DNA from: Gemmatimonadota bacterium
GTDB taxonomy: Bacteria > Gemmatimonadota > Gemmatimonadetes > Gemmatimonadales > Gemmatimonadaceae
Direction: 5' to 3'
DNA: 7,908 nt
Assembly (NCBI GenBank): GCA_029884515.1
Contig: JAOUHR010000073.1
Coordinates: 1 to 7,908 of the forward strand
Under the pieces are notes generated by a model. The model made no database searches. It saw only the letters and a list, made by a program, of their open reading frames with translations, and was not told where the DNA came from. Positions within the stretch are counted from its first letter, which is position 1. Each line of letters starts with the position of its first letter. The position numbers and the translations under genes are program-made. Positions 1 through 6,621 of the stretch are shown here, one piece after another.

Positions 1-457
1 CGCTGAAGATGTTCTCGGGCTTGATGTCGCGGTGCACGAATCCCATCGCGTGGGCATACGCGAGCGCTTCCGCGACGTCACCGATCAATCGCAGCGCCTG
101 GTCCACCGGCAGCCGCTTCTGCGTCGCGAGCACGCCGCGCAGGGTGGTGCCGGCGATGCAGGGCATGACGTAGTAGAGCCGGTCTCCGTGCCACCCGCTG
201 TCGAAGAGGGGGACGATCGAGGGGTGCACCAGCCGGGCCGTCAGGCGGATCTCGCGCTCGAAGCGGCTGTGGTCCACATGCGACGACGCGGTCTCGCCCA
301 GCAGCTTGAGCGCCACCTGCCGGTCGAGCACCTTGTCGTGCGCCCGATACACCACCGCCGCGCCGCCCACGCCGAGCGTGTCCTGCACGGTGAAGCGCTC
401 GGCGATGACGGTGCCCGGGCGGATCTCCGCCGTGTCCGACGTGGCGCTCTGGCTCAT
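1..457 (-). CDS. Ser/Thr protein kinase, N-terminal part (cut by the left edge)
   Basis: Hanks-type (PknB-like) Ser/Thr kinase that would transfer phosphate from ATP to Ser/Thr of protein substrates. Only the first 152 residues are present. They run from ATG at 457 without a stop to base 1. Visible motifs: glycine loop GVGGAAVV at residues 29-36 (the usual third glycine is Ala34), VALK at 48-51 with the ATP-binding Lys51, a probable helix-C Glu69 in REIRL, the hinge region around YYVMP (95-99), and the catalytic loop HRDIKPEN at 142-149 with Asp144, Lys146 and Asn149. The DFG motif and anything C-terminal (sensor, TPR or propeller domain) lie outside the window. There is no signal peptide, so the kinase domain is cytoplasmic. 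It starts 12 nt after the DinB-like gene and is probably co-transcribed with it. The only SD-like bases, AAGG, abut the ATG directly, so initiation may be weak or coupled. Kinase identity is secure; its substrate is unknown. Confidence 0.93.
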   Translation of the reverse strand, partial: MSQSATSDTAEIRPGTVIAERFTVQDTLGVGGAAVVYRAHDKVLDRQVALKLLGETASSHVDHSRFEREIRLTARLVHPSIVPLFDSGWHGDRLYYVMPCIAGTTLRGVLATQKRLPVDQALRLIGDVAEALAYAHAMGFVHRDIKPENIFS

Positions 458-469
458 CCTTGGAACGTA

Positions 470-973
470 CTATCCCGGCGGCGTGTCGGCCCCGTCCCAG
501 AGGTCCGACGAGCTGAGCTGCGAGCGCCCACTTGCCTTGAGGTAGAGGAAGAGCTGCGTGCGGTACGCCACGCACCCGCCGAGCACGAGGAGCACCAGGA
601 AGAGCCCGCGCGAGACCTTCGTACCGTCGAAGTTCGTGATCTCCTCGCGGAACGCGGACTCGGGGACCGGCGCGAGCAACGTGCGGTAGAGTTCCGCCTG
701 CCCGGCGATCGCCGCGACCGACTCCTCGAAGTTTCGGCTCTCGGACTCCCGTTCAGCGGCGGTCCAGATCTCGGCGTCCTGCTCCTTGGCGAGCGCGTAC
801 CGCACGAGCGCCGGGCCCATCATGCTCAGGTATCGCAGGAGTTCGCCCGTGCTGCGCTGGCCCTTGGTCGGCCGGTACGTGAGCTGCGTGCGATCCACCT
901 TCGTGATGAGGTGGAGCAGGATGCGGACCTCGTTCTGCAGCGTGGCGATGAGTTCCTGCTTCGTGAGGACCAT
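470..973 (-). CDS. DinB-like four-helix protein lacking the metal-binding histidines
   Basis: A 167-residue protein whose length and layout fit the DinB/YfiT-like superfamily: an N-terminal helix, then TYRPTKGQRSTGELLRYL (residues 32-49), matching the family's 'W/YRP..G.WS..E.L.HL' signature, and a long C-terminal helix with AYRTQLFLYLKASG (136-149). Classical DinB proteins bind a divalent metal through three histidines and some are thiol-dependent transferases. Here the whole protein contains a single histidine, His21. The usual second and third positions appear to be Tyr48 and Tyr137, so classical metal chemistry is unlikely. Residues 123-135 are strongly hydrophobic but probably form a core helix rather than a membrane segment. 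There is no signal peptide. The ATG lies 1 nt after the stop of the S9 peptidase gene (TAGCATG) and has a good SD (GAAGGAG) inside that gene's last codons, so translational coupling is likely. Function unknown; fold assignment fairly confident. Confidence 0.8.
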   Translation of the reverse strand: MVLTKQELIATLQNEVRILLHLITKVDRTQLTYRPTKGQRSTGELLRYLSMMGPALVRYALAKEQDAEIWTAAERESESRNFEESVAAIAGQAELYRTLLAPVPESAFREEITNFDGTKVSRGLFLVLLVLGGCVAYRTQLFLYLKASGRSQLSSSDLWDGADTPPG

Positions 974-974
974 G

Positions 975-3968
975 CTACTTCGGCTCCTTCACCGACTCCT
1001 TCACCAGGTACGGCACCCCGTCCGTCATCCACCTGGGCGCCGGCGCCCCACGCAGGTAGTGGTCGAAGAACTGGAAGTAGCGGATCGTGAGGTCCCTCCG
1101 GTTCGCGACGCCGCGCAGGCCGTGCCCCTCGCCCGGATACGCGAGCATGTACGCGACCTTGTTGTTGTAGCGGAGCGCGTTGTAGAAGTTCATCCCCTCA
1201 CTGAACGACACCGTCGGGTCGGCCGTCCCGTGCATGATGAGGATCGGCTGTCGCACCGCTCGCACATGCGTGAGCGCGGACTCGAACCGGTAGATCTCCG
1301 GCTTGTCCCAGGGCGAGAAGCCCCAGCGCCCCTGGCTGTTGATGTAGTACTCGGAGCCGTTCTGGCCGCTGCCGCCGGTCACCTGGTACGACCACCCCCA
1401 GCTCTGCACGAAATCGCTGGTGAGGTCGGTGACGCCGGCGCCCATGCCGACGGCCGCGAACAACTGCGACCGCGTGGAGATGAAGGCGGCGCCCTCGCCG
1501 CCGTAGCTGTGGCCGTGCACGCCGATGTGCGCGGGGTCGGCGTAGCCCATCTCGATCACCTTCTGCGTCGCCGCCTCCACCGCCTCGAGCATGTCGCTGT
1601 GCGACTGGCCCGTGCGGAAATACACGTCGGGCATCATGGTGACGTAGCCGCGGCTCACGGCCTCCATGGGCGTGGATCCCATCGACGTCAGGAAGTTGGG
1701 CGCGAGGTACCGGTTCAGGTTCTGTGAGTTCTTCTCGTAGAACGTCACGAGCATCGGCCGCTTCTCGCCCGCCTTGTAGTCGTCCGGGAGCGCGAGGATC
1801 CCCTGTGAGCGCGTGCCGTCCTTGAGCGTGAAGTCGAACAGGATCCGGTGGCCCCACAGGTAGTCGGCCTGCTGCGGATTCGCGTTGCTCACCTTCACGG
1901 CCTGCGCGAACCCCGGTCCCGACACGCGGACGTCCGGGAACTCGGCGAAGGTCTGCCGGGTGAAGAGGTACTGCTCCGCCTTGGCGGCGCGCTGTGGCGT
2001 GCTGAACGACGCGTCCTCGTACACGAGCGGCTTGAGCGCCGAGCCGTTCAACTCGGAGAAACCCGAGCGCTTGGTCCAGAATCCGTAAGCCGAGAGCGTC
2101 ACCGGCTTCGCGAGGTCGATCACGCGCCCCTCGCGTTCCACGCGTGGCGCCATGGGGTCCGGCGGCACGGTGCGCGCCCAGCGGTAGATGACCTCGCCCT
2201 TCGCGCCCTCGCCATTGGTGAGGTTCCGCGCCGCGGCGTTCGCCGCGTACGGGAGGTACCAGAGGTCGTAGCGCGCCTGGACGATCACGCCTCGGCCATC
2301 CTTGCTGAACCCTTCCACGCCGTACGGTGGACGCGTTCCGGGGTAGTCCCACTCCATGTCCGTGAAGCTCGGCGCGCCGGCCGGTGCGAGCGTGCGTGAA
2401 ACGCCGGCGTCGAGGTCGTAGTCCTGGTACTTCGCGTCACTCCAATAGAGCCAGTGCCTGCCGTCGGCGGAGAAGCCGGGCGCGTACTCACCCACGAGCT
2501 GGGCCTTGGAGATGAGCGTGCGTTCGCCGGTGGACGTGTGCACGCGGTAGACGTCCGCGCGCGTGCGCCCGGAGTCGGTCACGTAGGGACGCTGGTCCTG
2601 GCCCACCGCCCAGCGGCCGTCAGGCGACACCTCGAGGTCGCGCAGCGAGGAGTCGGAGAGCGCCACGAACTTGCCCGACTTGAGGTCGAGCGCCTGCCGG
2701 AAGGTGCGGTTGCGGTCGGCGTTGGCGCGGATCATCTGCTCCGACTGGATCCGCTCGTCCTGCGTGCGCCAGACGTCCACGTCGGCGATCGAGTCGGTGC
2801 TCTTCTTCCTGCCCGTGTCGGGCGCGGTGGTCTGCGGGATCAGGCCGAAGAAGACGCGCGCGTTGTCGTCGCTCCAGCTGAGCGGTGCGCGCTCGCTGAT
2901 CACGAAGCCCTTGGGGAGTCCGGCGGCCGAGGAGTCGAGGCTCACCCTCGCCTGCGTGGGCGCCGCCTTCGCACCGGCGGCCGGGCGCACTGCCGGGATG
3001 ACGAGCAGGACGTTCTCCTTCTCGCGCATCTTCGGCACCTCCGTGCCCTTGAGTACGGCCACGCCCGTGCCCGCGTCGTTCCAGGCGATGCCGCTGTAGG
3101 TGCGCGCGTCGTTGTCGAGCGGGGTGGTGGCACCGGTGGCCAGGTCGATCACGGAGAGGCCGTTGCCGTCCTTCGGCGTGGCCTCCACCGAGTAGGCGAG
3201 CATCTCACCCCGTCTGTTGAATGCGGCGTCGCCCACGCTGCCCAGGAATTGGCTGCGGCCCGCGGCGAGGTCGACGAGGAGGGCATCCGTGCCGCTGACG
3301 CTCCCGCTGCCTCCGCGCCCACCGCGACCGCCCTGCCCGCCCGGCGGTCCCTGGGGTGCGCCGCCGTCGCCACCCGAGGCTCCCCCGGCAGTCGGCGGCC
3401 GACGCCGCAGCAGCAGGTGGCTGGAGGTCGGCGAGAAGGTCGCGGTCGCGATGTCCTCCCACTTCTGGATCCGGCCCGTCGCGAGCTCACGCAGCTCAAC
3501 GCGCTTGGGTTCCTGCTTCGCCGCGCTCGCACGACCCGCAGCGGTGGTGTCGGCCGCACTGTCGGCCGGCGCGGGCTGGGCGCCGGCCGCACCCGCCGCG
3601 CCACGGACCGGAGCCTTGGGCGGCGGAGGCGGTTCCACCTGATAGACGACCCATCGCGAGTCCGGCGAGAACTGCGGCTGCGAAGCGTCCTTCACCACGA
3701 CCTCGACGCCCGTGTCGAGCCGCTTGATGTGCAGCTCCGGCTTCGCGTCCGGCGTGACGACATTCGTGAAGCGCAGGCCATAGACCACCCACTTGCCGTC
3801 GGGGGAGATCTGCGCGGCGTCGATCGTGCGCCACGTGGAGTAGTCCTCCACCGAGAGCACCTTCTTCGCCTGGGCGAGCGCGGAAGTCGCGGGAAGGGCG
3901 ACGAGGAGCGGGAGGAGCGCGGCCGCGAGGAAGCGGCCGATCGGGAGCACGGTGGGTCGGGTGTTCAC
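975..3968 (-). CDS. Secreted S9-family (prolyl oligopeptidase-like) serine peptidase
   Basis: An exported serine peptidase of clan SC, family S9, expected to cleave peptides outside the cytoplasm. I take GTG at 3968 as the start (997 aa). It is followed at once by a signal peptide: Arg4/Arg12, a hydrophobic core at about 13-27, and ALA|QA cleavage after residue 32. The open frame continues upstream into the AraC gene, but that part shows no export or domain signal. Residues about 50-690 form a beta-propeller with TolB/PD40-like blades such as ISPDGKWVVYG and FSPDSRWVVYQ. Two low-complexity inserts interrupt it: Pro/Ala-rich at about 113-150 and Gly-rich at about 194-226. The alpha/beta-hydrolase domain is about 709-985, with nucleophile Ser821 in GHSYGG, Asp917 in HGTADPTV and His949 in GEGHGL, so the triad is intact. 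Substrate unknown. It heads the cluster with the DinB-like and kinase genes. The 140-nt gap after the AraC gene suggests its own promoter, but I could not recognise one. Confidence 0.92.
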   Translation of the reverse strand: MNTRPTVLPIGRFLAAALLPLLVALPATSALAQAKKVLSVEDYSTWRTIDAAQISPDGKWVVYGLRFTNVVTPDAKPELHIKRLDTGVEVVVKDASQPQFSPDSRWVVYQVEPPPPPKAPVRGAAGAAGAQPAPADSAADTTAAGRASAAKQEPKRVELRELATGRIQKWEDIATATFSPTSSHLLLRRRPPTAGGASGGDGGAPQGPPGGQGGRGGRGGSGSVSGTDALLVDLAAGRSQFLGSVGDAAFNRRGEMLAYSVEATPKDGNGLSVIDLATGATTPLDNDARTYSGIAWNDAGTGVAVLKGTEVPKMREKENVLLVIPAVRPAAGAKAAPTQARVSLDSSAAGLPKGFVISERAPLSWSDDNARVFFGLIPQTTAPDTGRKKSTDSIADVDVWRTQDERIQSEQMIRANADRNRTFRQALDLKSGKFVALSDSSLRDLEVSPDGRWAVGQDQRPYVTDSGRTRADVYRVHTSTGERTLISKAQLVGEYAPGFSADGRHWLYWSDAKYQDYDLDAGVSRTLAPAGAPSFTDMEWDYPGTRPPYGVEGFSKDGRGVIVQARYDLWYLPYAANAAARNLTNGEGAKGEVIYRWARTVPPDPMAPRVEREGRVIDLAKPVTLSAYGFWTKRSGFSELNGSALKPLVYEDASFSTPQRAAKAEQYLFTRQTFAEFPDVRVSGPGFAQAVKVSNANPQQADYLWGHRILFDFTLKDGTRSQGILALPDDYKAGEKRPMLVTFYEKNSQNLNRYLAPNFLTSMGSTPMEAVSRGYVTMMPDVYFRTGQSHSDMLEAVEAATQKVIEMGYADPAHIGVHGHSYGGEGAAFISTRSQLFAAVGMGAGVTDLTSDFVQSWGWSYQVTGGSGQNGSEYYINSQGRWGFSPWDKPEIYRFESALTHVRAVRQPILIMHGTADPTVSFSEGMNFYNALRYNNKVAYMLAYPGEGHGLRGVANRRDLTIRYFQFFDHYLRGAPAPRWMTDGVPYLVKESVKEPK
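984..990 (-). promoter_or_regulatory. Ribosome binding site of the DinB-like gene, inside the S9 coding sequence
   Basis: On the minus strand GAAGGAG lies 10 nt upstream of the ATG at 973 and within the last codons of the peptidase gene (SVKEPK, then TAG). With the 1-nt intercistronic gap, this supports a polycistronic mRNA and fixes the DinB-like start. Confidence 0.7.
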
Positions 3969-4108
3969 GTGGCGTCTCGTGTGCGTGGGCGTTCGCGACG
4001 GTGCGGCGAGGTCGACTGTGAATCTGCGACCGTGTACAGGGGGTCGCCAGCAGGCGCGGAGCGATGGCTGCCACGTGGTGCTCGCATCGTCGTGTGCGCG
4101 ATGATCGC

Positions 4109-5134
4109 TCAGCGCGCCCGCCGCCTCCATCGCCCCGGCGACTCCCCGGTCCATCGATGGAACGCCCGGCTGAAGGCGCTCTCCTCGCTGAAGCCCAGCA
4201 GGAACGTGACTTCCGTGATCGACACCTTCGGGTCGCCCAGGTATCCCTCCGCGAGCTGACTCCTCACGGCATCGGAGAGTTCCCGGAACGAGGTGCCGGC
4301 GTCGACCAGTCTCCGCTGCAGCGTGCGGACGCTCACGTTGAGCGCGCCTGCGACGGCCGCGGCCGATCCGCCTTCGGACAGCGTCGAGACGATCGCCTTC
4401 TGCACCTCATCGCGAAAGCCGGCGGATGCGGGTGGGAGTCCCCGCGCAGCGATCCCCTTCGCGAGTATCCGGGCGTGCTCCTCGAGGAGCCTCACCAGCG
4501 ACTCGTCCGCGAGTTCCGTCGGTGCACCCCACTCTGCGGCGCTGAAGCACATCCGGTCCGCCGCGGCGCCGAATCGGACGGGCGCGCGGAAGAGCACGCC
4601 GTACGGCGACGCGTCCGCAGGCTCGGGTTGGCGGAGCTCCACCCTGCGCAACGAGAGGCCGGGCCGGATCCGCATGCGGATGCGGGTGACGAGCGCCGCG
4701 AAGACGTAGTCCACGTACACCGCCGGGACCGGGCCGCCATCCGCCGTCGTCAGCGAGACGGAATGCCCGTCCTCGTCCCCGGTGATGGTGATGGTGAGGG
4801 CATCGGCGATCAGCCCGAAGTACTGCGCGAAGCGGCGGAATCCGTCGCCGACCGTGGCTGACGCGGCCACGAGGTAGTCGATCACACGGTACGCGCCGAA
4901 CGGGAGGGCGGAAGGCGCGGCGAGTTGGAGGGCCGGGTCGCCCGAACGCTCGCGCAACGCGTTCCAGAGCGCGAGCACCGTCTTCGCCGGGATGCGCGAG
5001 TCGGGGTCCTCGAGGAATCCCGCGGTGAGGCCCGCCCCCTCGAGCAGGTCCCCGACCTCGAGGCCGCGCGCCTCGGCCGCGCGGACCATGGCCAGCGTGC
5101 TGGTAGCGGCGATGGACGGGGCTGACGGCGCCAT
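4109..5134 (-). CDS. AraC-family transcriptional regulator with N-terminal ligand-binding-type domain
   Basis: A 341-residue DNA-binding regulator. Residues about 10-210 resemble the 'arabinose-binding domain of AraC-type' found in OruR/ArgR-like regulators: an N-terminal AAEARGL helix, an IPAK segment, then LPFGAYRVIDYLVAASATVG. The C-terminal HTH_18 domain has both expected helix-turn-helix units: about 257-279 with LNVSVRTLQRRL, and about 305-330 with ITEVTFLLGFSEESAFSRAF, followed by the usual G-SPGRWR tail. I chose ATG at 5134. A TTG three codons upstream (5143) is possible, but it falls inside the predicted -10 box, so it would probably not be transcribed. No SD precedes the ATG, which agrees with a leaderless mRNA. 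The gene is divergent from the outer-membrane-type gene at 5267, the usual place for a local target, and lies upstream of the S9 cluster on the same strand. Family is secure; ligand and targets are unknown. Confidence 0.92.
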   Translation of the reverse strand: MAPSAPSIAATSTLAMVRAAEARGLEVGDLLEGAGLTAGFLEDPDSRIPAKTVLALWNALRERSGDPALQLAAPSALPFGAYRVIDYLVAASATVGDGFRRFAQYFGLIADALTITITGDEDGHSVSLTTADGGPVPAVYVDYVFAALVTRIRMRIRPGLSLRRVELRQPEPADASPYGVLFRAPVRFGAAADRMCFSAAEWGAPTELADESLVRLLEEHARILAKGIAARGLPPASAGFRDEVQKAIVSTLSEGGSAAAVAGALNVSVRTLQRRLVDAGTSFRELSDAVRSQLAEGYLGDPKVSITEVTFLLGFSEESAFSRAFHRWTGESPGRWRRRAR

Positions 5135-5144
5135 TGGCGCCAAT
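5133..5144. repeat. 12-bp perfect palindrome over the AraC-gene -10/start codon
   Basis: ATTGGCGCCAAT is a perfect inverted repeat without a spacer. It covers the last two bases of the predicted -10 box, the predicted transcription start and the first two bases of the ATG at 5134. A protein bound here would block transcription, so an autoregulatory or foreign-repressor operator is possible. AraC proteins more often bind direct repeats, which weakens the autoregulation reading. Confidence 0.4.
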
Positions 5145-5171
5145 TGTCATGAAGTCGGCGTGGAGAGTCAA
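5143..5171 (-). promoter_or_regulatory. Predicted sigma70-type promoter of the AraC-family gene
   Basis: On the minus strand, TTGACT (5171-5166, 5 of 6 matches to the -35 consensus) is followed by a 17-bp spacer and GACAAT (5148-5143, 4 of 6 matches to the -10 consensus). Only 8 nt separate the -10 box from the ATG at 5134, so the transcript should begin on or within a couple of bases of the start codon. Box positions are seen directly; promoter activity is inferred. Confidence 0.5.
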
Positions 5172-5252
5172 CACTGCCGGAATCCGCCGCCGTACGGTCC
5201 CATGCACCTCCCTGCTGCCGTCGTCAGCGACAGCCCGACCGTTCAACCACTT

Positions 5253-5259
5253 GAAGGAG
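5253..5259 (+). promoter_or_regulatory. Strong ribosome binding site of the outer-membrane-type gene
   Basis: GAAGGAG with 7 nt to the ATG at 5267. It is the clearest Shine-Dalgarno in the window and decides this start. It contrasts with the absence of an SD on the divergent AraC gene. Confidence 0.8.
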
Positions 5260-5266
5260 TGTTCCC

Positions 5267-6085
5267 ATGAGACGCACCCCGATCCTCCCAGTGGCGCTGG
5301 CCGCAGTGCTGGCGGTGGTTCCCTCCACCGGCTCCGCCCAGACCGCCAAGAACGTGCAGCTCCACGTGAACCCCAAGTGGAAGGAGTGCTCCTTCCAACT
5401 GGACCCGTCACTCACGCAGGCGGCCTGGCATCGCTTCACCGGTGAAGCAGGCCTCGTGAGCTACTTCCGCCCCCTCACCGATGCGAAACCGATGGGCACG
5501 GGGAACTTCGAGGTGTCGGCGCTCCAGTGGGAGACCGGCATCGATGACGAGACCAGCGCCTGGAACGACACGTTCGTACACCCCGACGCCGAGCACTGGC
5601 TCATGGAAGGGAGCGGACTCGCGTTCCCCGGAGTGATGGCCAGGGCGGGCGTGTCCGAGAGGGTCGACGTAGGCGCGTATTTCACCAAGAACCCCGGAGC
5701 GAACTACGGCTTCTATGGTGGGCAGGTCCAGTACAACCTCGTCGATGACGTCAGCGGGAACTGGGCCGCCTCCACACGCGTGAGCTTCGTGTCGCTCTAC
5801 GGCCCTGAGGACCTGAACCTGTCGGTCTATGGGCTCGACCTGGTGGCCAGCCGGCAGTACACGCTGAACCATCGGTGGTTGACCGTCTCACCCTATGCCG
5901 GTATCTCGGGCTACCTCTCGAGTTCGCACGAGAAGACGGCCGCGGTGAGTCTCGCGGATGAGCGGGTCACGGGCACGCAGGCGATGGTGGGCGCGGTGGC
6001 CGAGGTGTCGCGGTTCCGGATCGCGATGGAGTACAACATGGCGCGGGTCCGGTCCACGTCCCTCAAGGTGGGCGTGACGTTCTGA
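5267..6085 (+). CDS. Exported protein of unknown family, probable outer-membrane beta-barrel
   Basis: A 272-residue protein with a typical signal peptide: MRRT, a hydrophobic stretch at about 6-19, and GSA|QT cleavage after residue 24. The mature part is rich in alternating polar/hydrophobic strands with many Tyr, Trp and Phe, for example VDVGAYFTKNPGANYGFYGG (132-151) and LSVYGLDLVASRQYTL. The chain ends in TSLKVGVTF with a C-terminal Phe, the usual terminal-strand signal recognised by the BAM machinery. I see no enzymatic motif and cannot name the family. Mature residues 40-56 (ECSFQLDPSLTQAAWHR) contain the only Cys (41). A small porin-like or structural barrel is the simplest reading; a periplasmic beta-protein is the alternative. 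It has a strong RBS, a divergent AraC-family neighbour that may regulate it, and a hairpin just downstream. I could not place a convincing promoter for it in the gap. Confidence 0.75.
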   Translation: MRRTPILPVALAAVLAVVPSTGSAQTAKNVQLHVNPKWKECSFQLDPSLTQAAWHRFTGEAGLVSYFRPLTDAKPMGTGNFEVSALQWETGIDDETSAWNDTFVHPDAEHWLMEGSGLAFPGVMARAGVSERVDVGAYFTKNPGANYGFYGGQVQYNLVDDVSGNWAASTRVSFVSLYGPEDLNLSVYGLDLVASRQYTLNHRWLTVSPYAGISGYLSSSHEKTAAVSLADERVTGTQAMVGAVAEVSRFRIAMEYNMARVRSTSLKVGVTF

Positions 6086-6100
6086 ATCTCACGCCGCGTT

Positions 6101-6142
6101 CGCGATAGGCTCGGGCGGCGGGATGGCACCGGGCCTATCGCG
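6101..6142. terminator. Hairpin between convergent genes, probable bidirectional terminator
   Basis: CGCGATAGGC (6101-6110) pairs perfectly with GCCTATCGCG (6133-6142). Inner bases add one wobble and three more pairs, leaving a loop of about 14 nt. It starts 15 nt after the outer-membrane-type gene and its right arm contains the stop codon of the Uma2 remnant. No strong T-run follows on either side, so efficiency is uncertain. Confidence 0.5.
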
Positions 6143-6580
6143 TTGGCGCCTTGTTCGACAGCCCGAGCACCACGTCGAAGAACGCCGGCGGTCCGATCCG
6201 CAGCGGCTCCAGCTCCGGCAGCGGCCGCCACTCGAGGGCCCCCGTGATCACTTCACCACGGGAGTCATCCGGCTGCCATCGCTCGACCTGCCGCGCATCG
6301 AGGTCCAGGATCCAGTACTCCGGCACGCCCCGGTCCTCATAGATGAGCCGCCTGCGGCCGCGACCGGCACGCGCGGTGGAGGATGAGAGCACCTCCACCC
6401 CAGCGCGTTCGCTTCCACCTACGGGCGGAGGTGGCGTTGCAGCATCATCAAGGCCGACCGGTGCGCGTACATGGGCGCCGGAGTCACGTGCAACTCTCCG
6501 TCGAGCCCCTCGTAGAGATTCCCATCCTCATGAAGCGCCCGCGCCCTCTCCACGGTCCAGTCGTTCTGCACGGCGGGCAT
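6135..6580 (-). pseudogene. Broken Uma2-family (DUF820, PD-(D/E)XK-like) gene
   Basis: Both ends of a Uma2-family protein are present but the reading frame is broken. From ATG at 6580 the N-terminus reads WTVERARAL, YEGLDGELHVTPAP and HRSALMMLQRHLRP (residues 8-53), the normal family start, then TAG at 6421-6419 where family members often have Tyr. Reading through gives VEANALGW, still family-like. The sequence then jumps, in another frame, to VEVLSSSTAR and RGVPEYWILDLDARQVERW, the normal C-terminal half, ending in TAG at 6135. The middle of the domain (roughly 50-60 residues in relatives, with the PDL-type motif) is absent. In the C-terminal part, the D and K usual in 'A-D-R-x-x-K-R' look like Gly and Arg. 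Intact Uma2 proteins are putative nucleases of unclear role, often in many paralogous copies. A short C-terminal product from GTG at 6398 is conceivable but would lack half the domain. Confidence 0.8.
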
Positions 6581-6621
6581 GCCCCCAGCGTACGCTCGGC
6601 TCGACGGTGGATGAAAGAGAA

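Noticed and set aside
32..1727. Long plus-strand frames opposite the kinase, DinB-like gene and peptidase C-terminus
   Set aside because: Composition is that of antisense shadow frames (Arg/Val/Glu/His rich), and the opposite strand carries recognised motifs at the same place.
3966..4078. CACGTGG repeated at the S9 start codon and about 105 bp upstream, as a possible operator pair
   Set aside because: The same CACGTG core recurs inside coding sequence of this window (near 3832, 5364 and 6485), so two copies here are compatible with chance in GC-rich DNA.
3969..4154. Upstream in-frame extension of the S9 peptidase by 62 codons, overlapping the AraC gene
   Set aside because: The signal peptide begins right after the GTG at 3968; the extension is unlike any leader and would put a long hydrophilic tail in front of it.
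2454..4259. 601-codon open frame on the plus strand, antisense to the S9 peptidase
   Set aside because: Arg/Ala/His-rich translation without any domain or export signal; it mirrors the codon bias of the well-supported gene on the other strand, as GC-rich DNA commonly produces.
5144..5198. Plus-strand promoter for the outer-membrane-type gene using TTGTCA (5144-5149) or a TACGGT -10-like box (5193-5198)
   Set aside because: Neither box has a believable partner at 16-18 bp; TTGTCA is explained better by the minus-strand -10 region it overlaps.
5137..5266. Short plus-strand frame through the AraC/outer-membrane intergenic region (start ATG 5202 or 5149 region)
   Set aside because: No RBS, no conserved motif, and it runs out of frame into the well-supported gene at 5267.
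6575..6584. GGGCATGCCC palindrome across the Uma2-remnant start codon
   Set aside because: Short, GC-rich and attached to a decayed gene without a recognisable promoter; nothing else supports a regulatory role.
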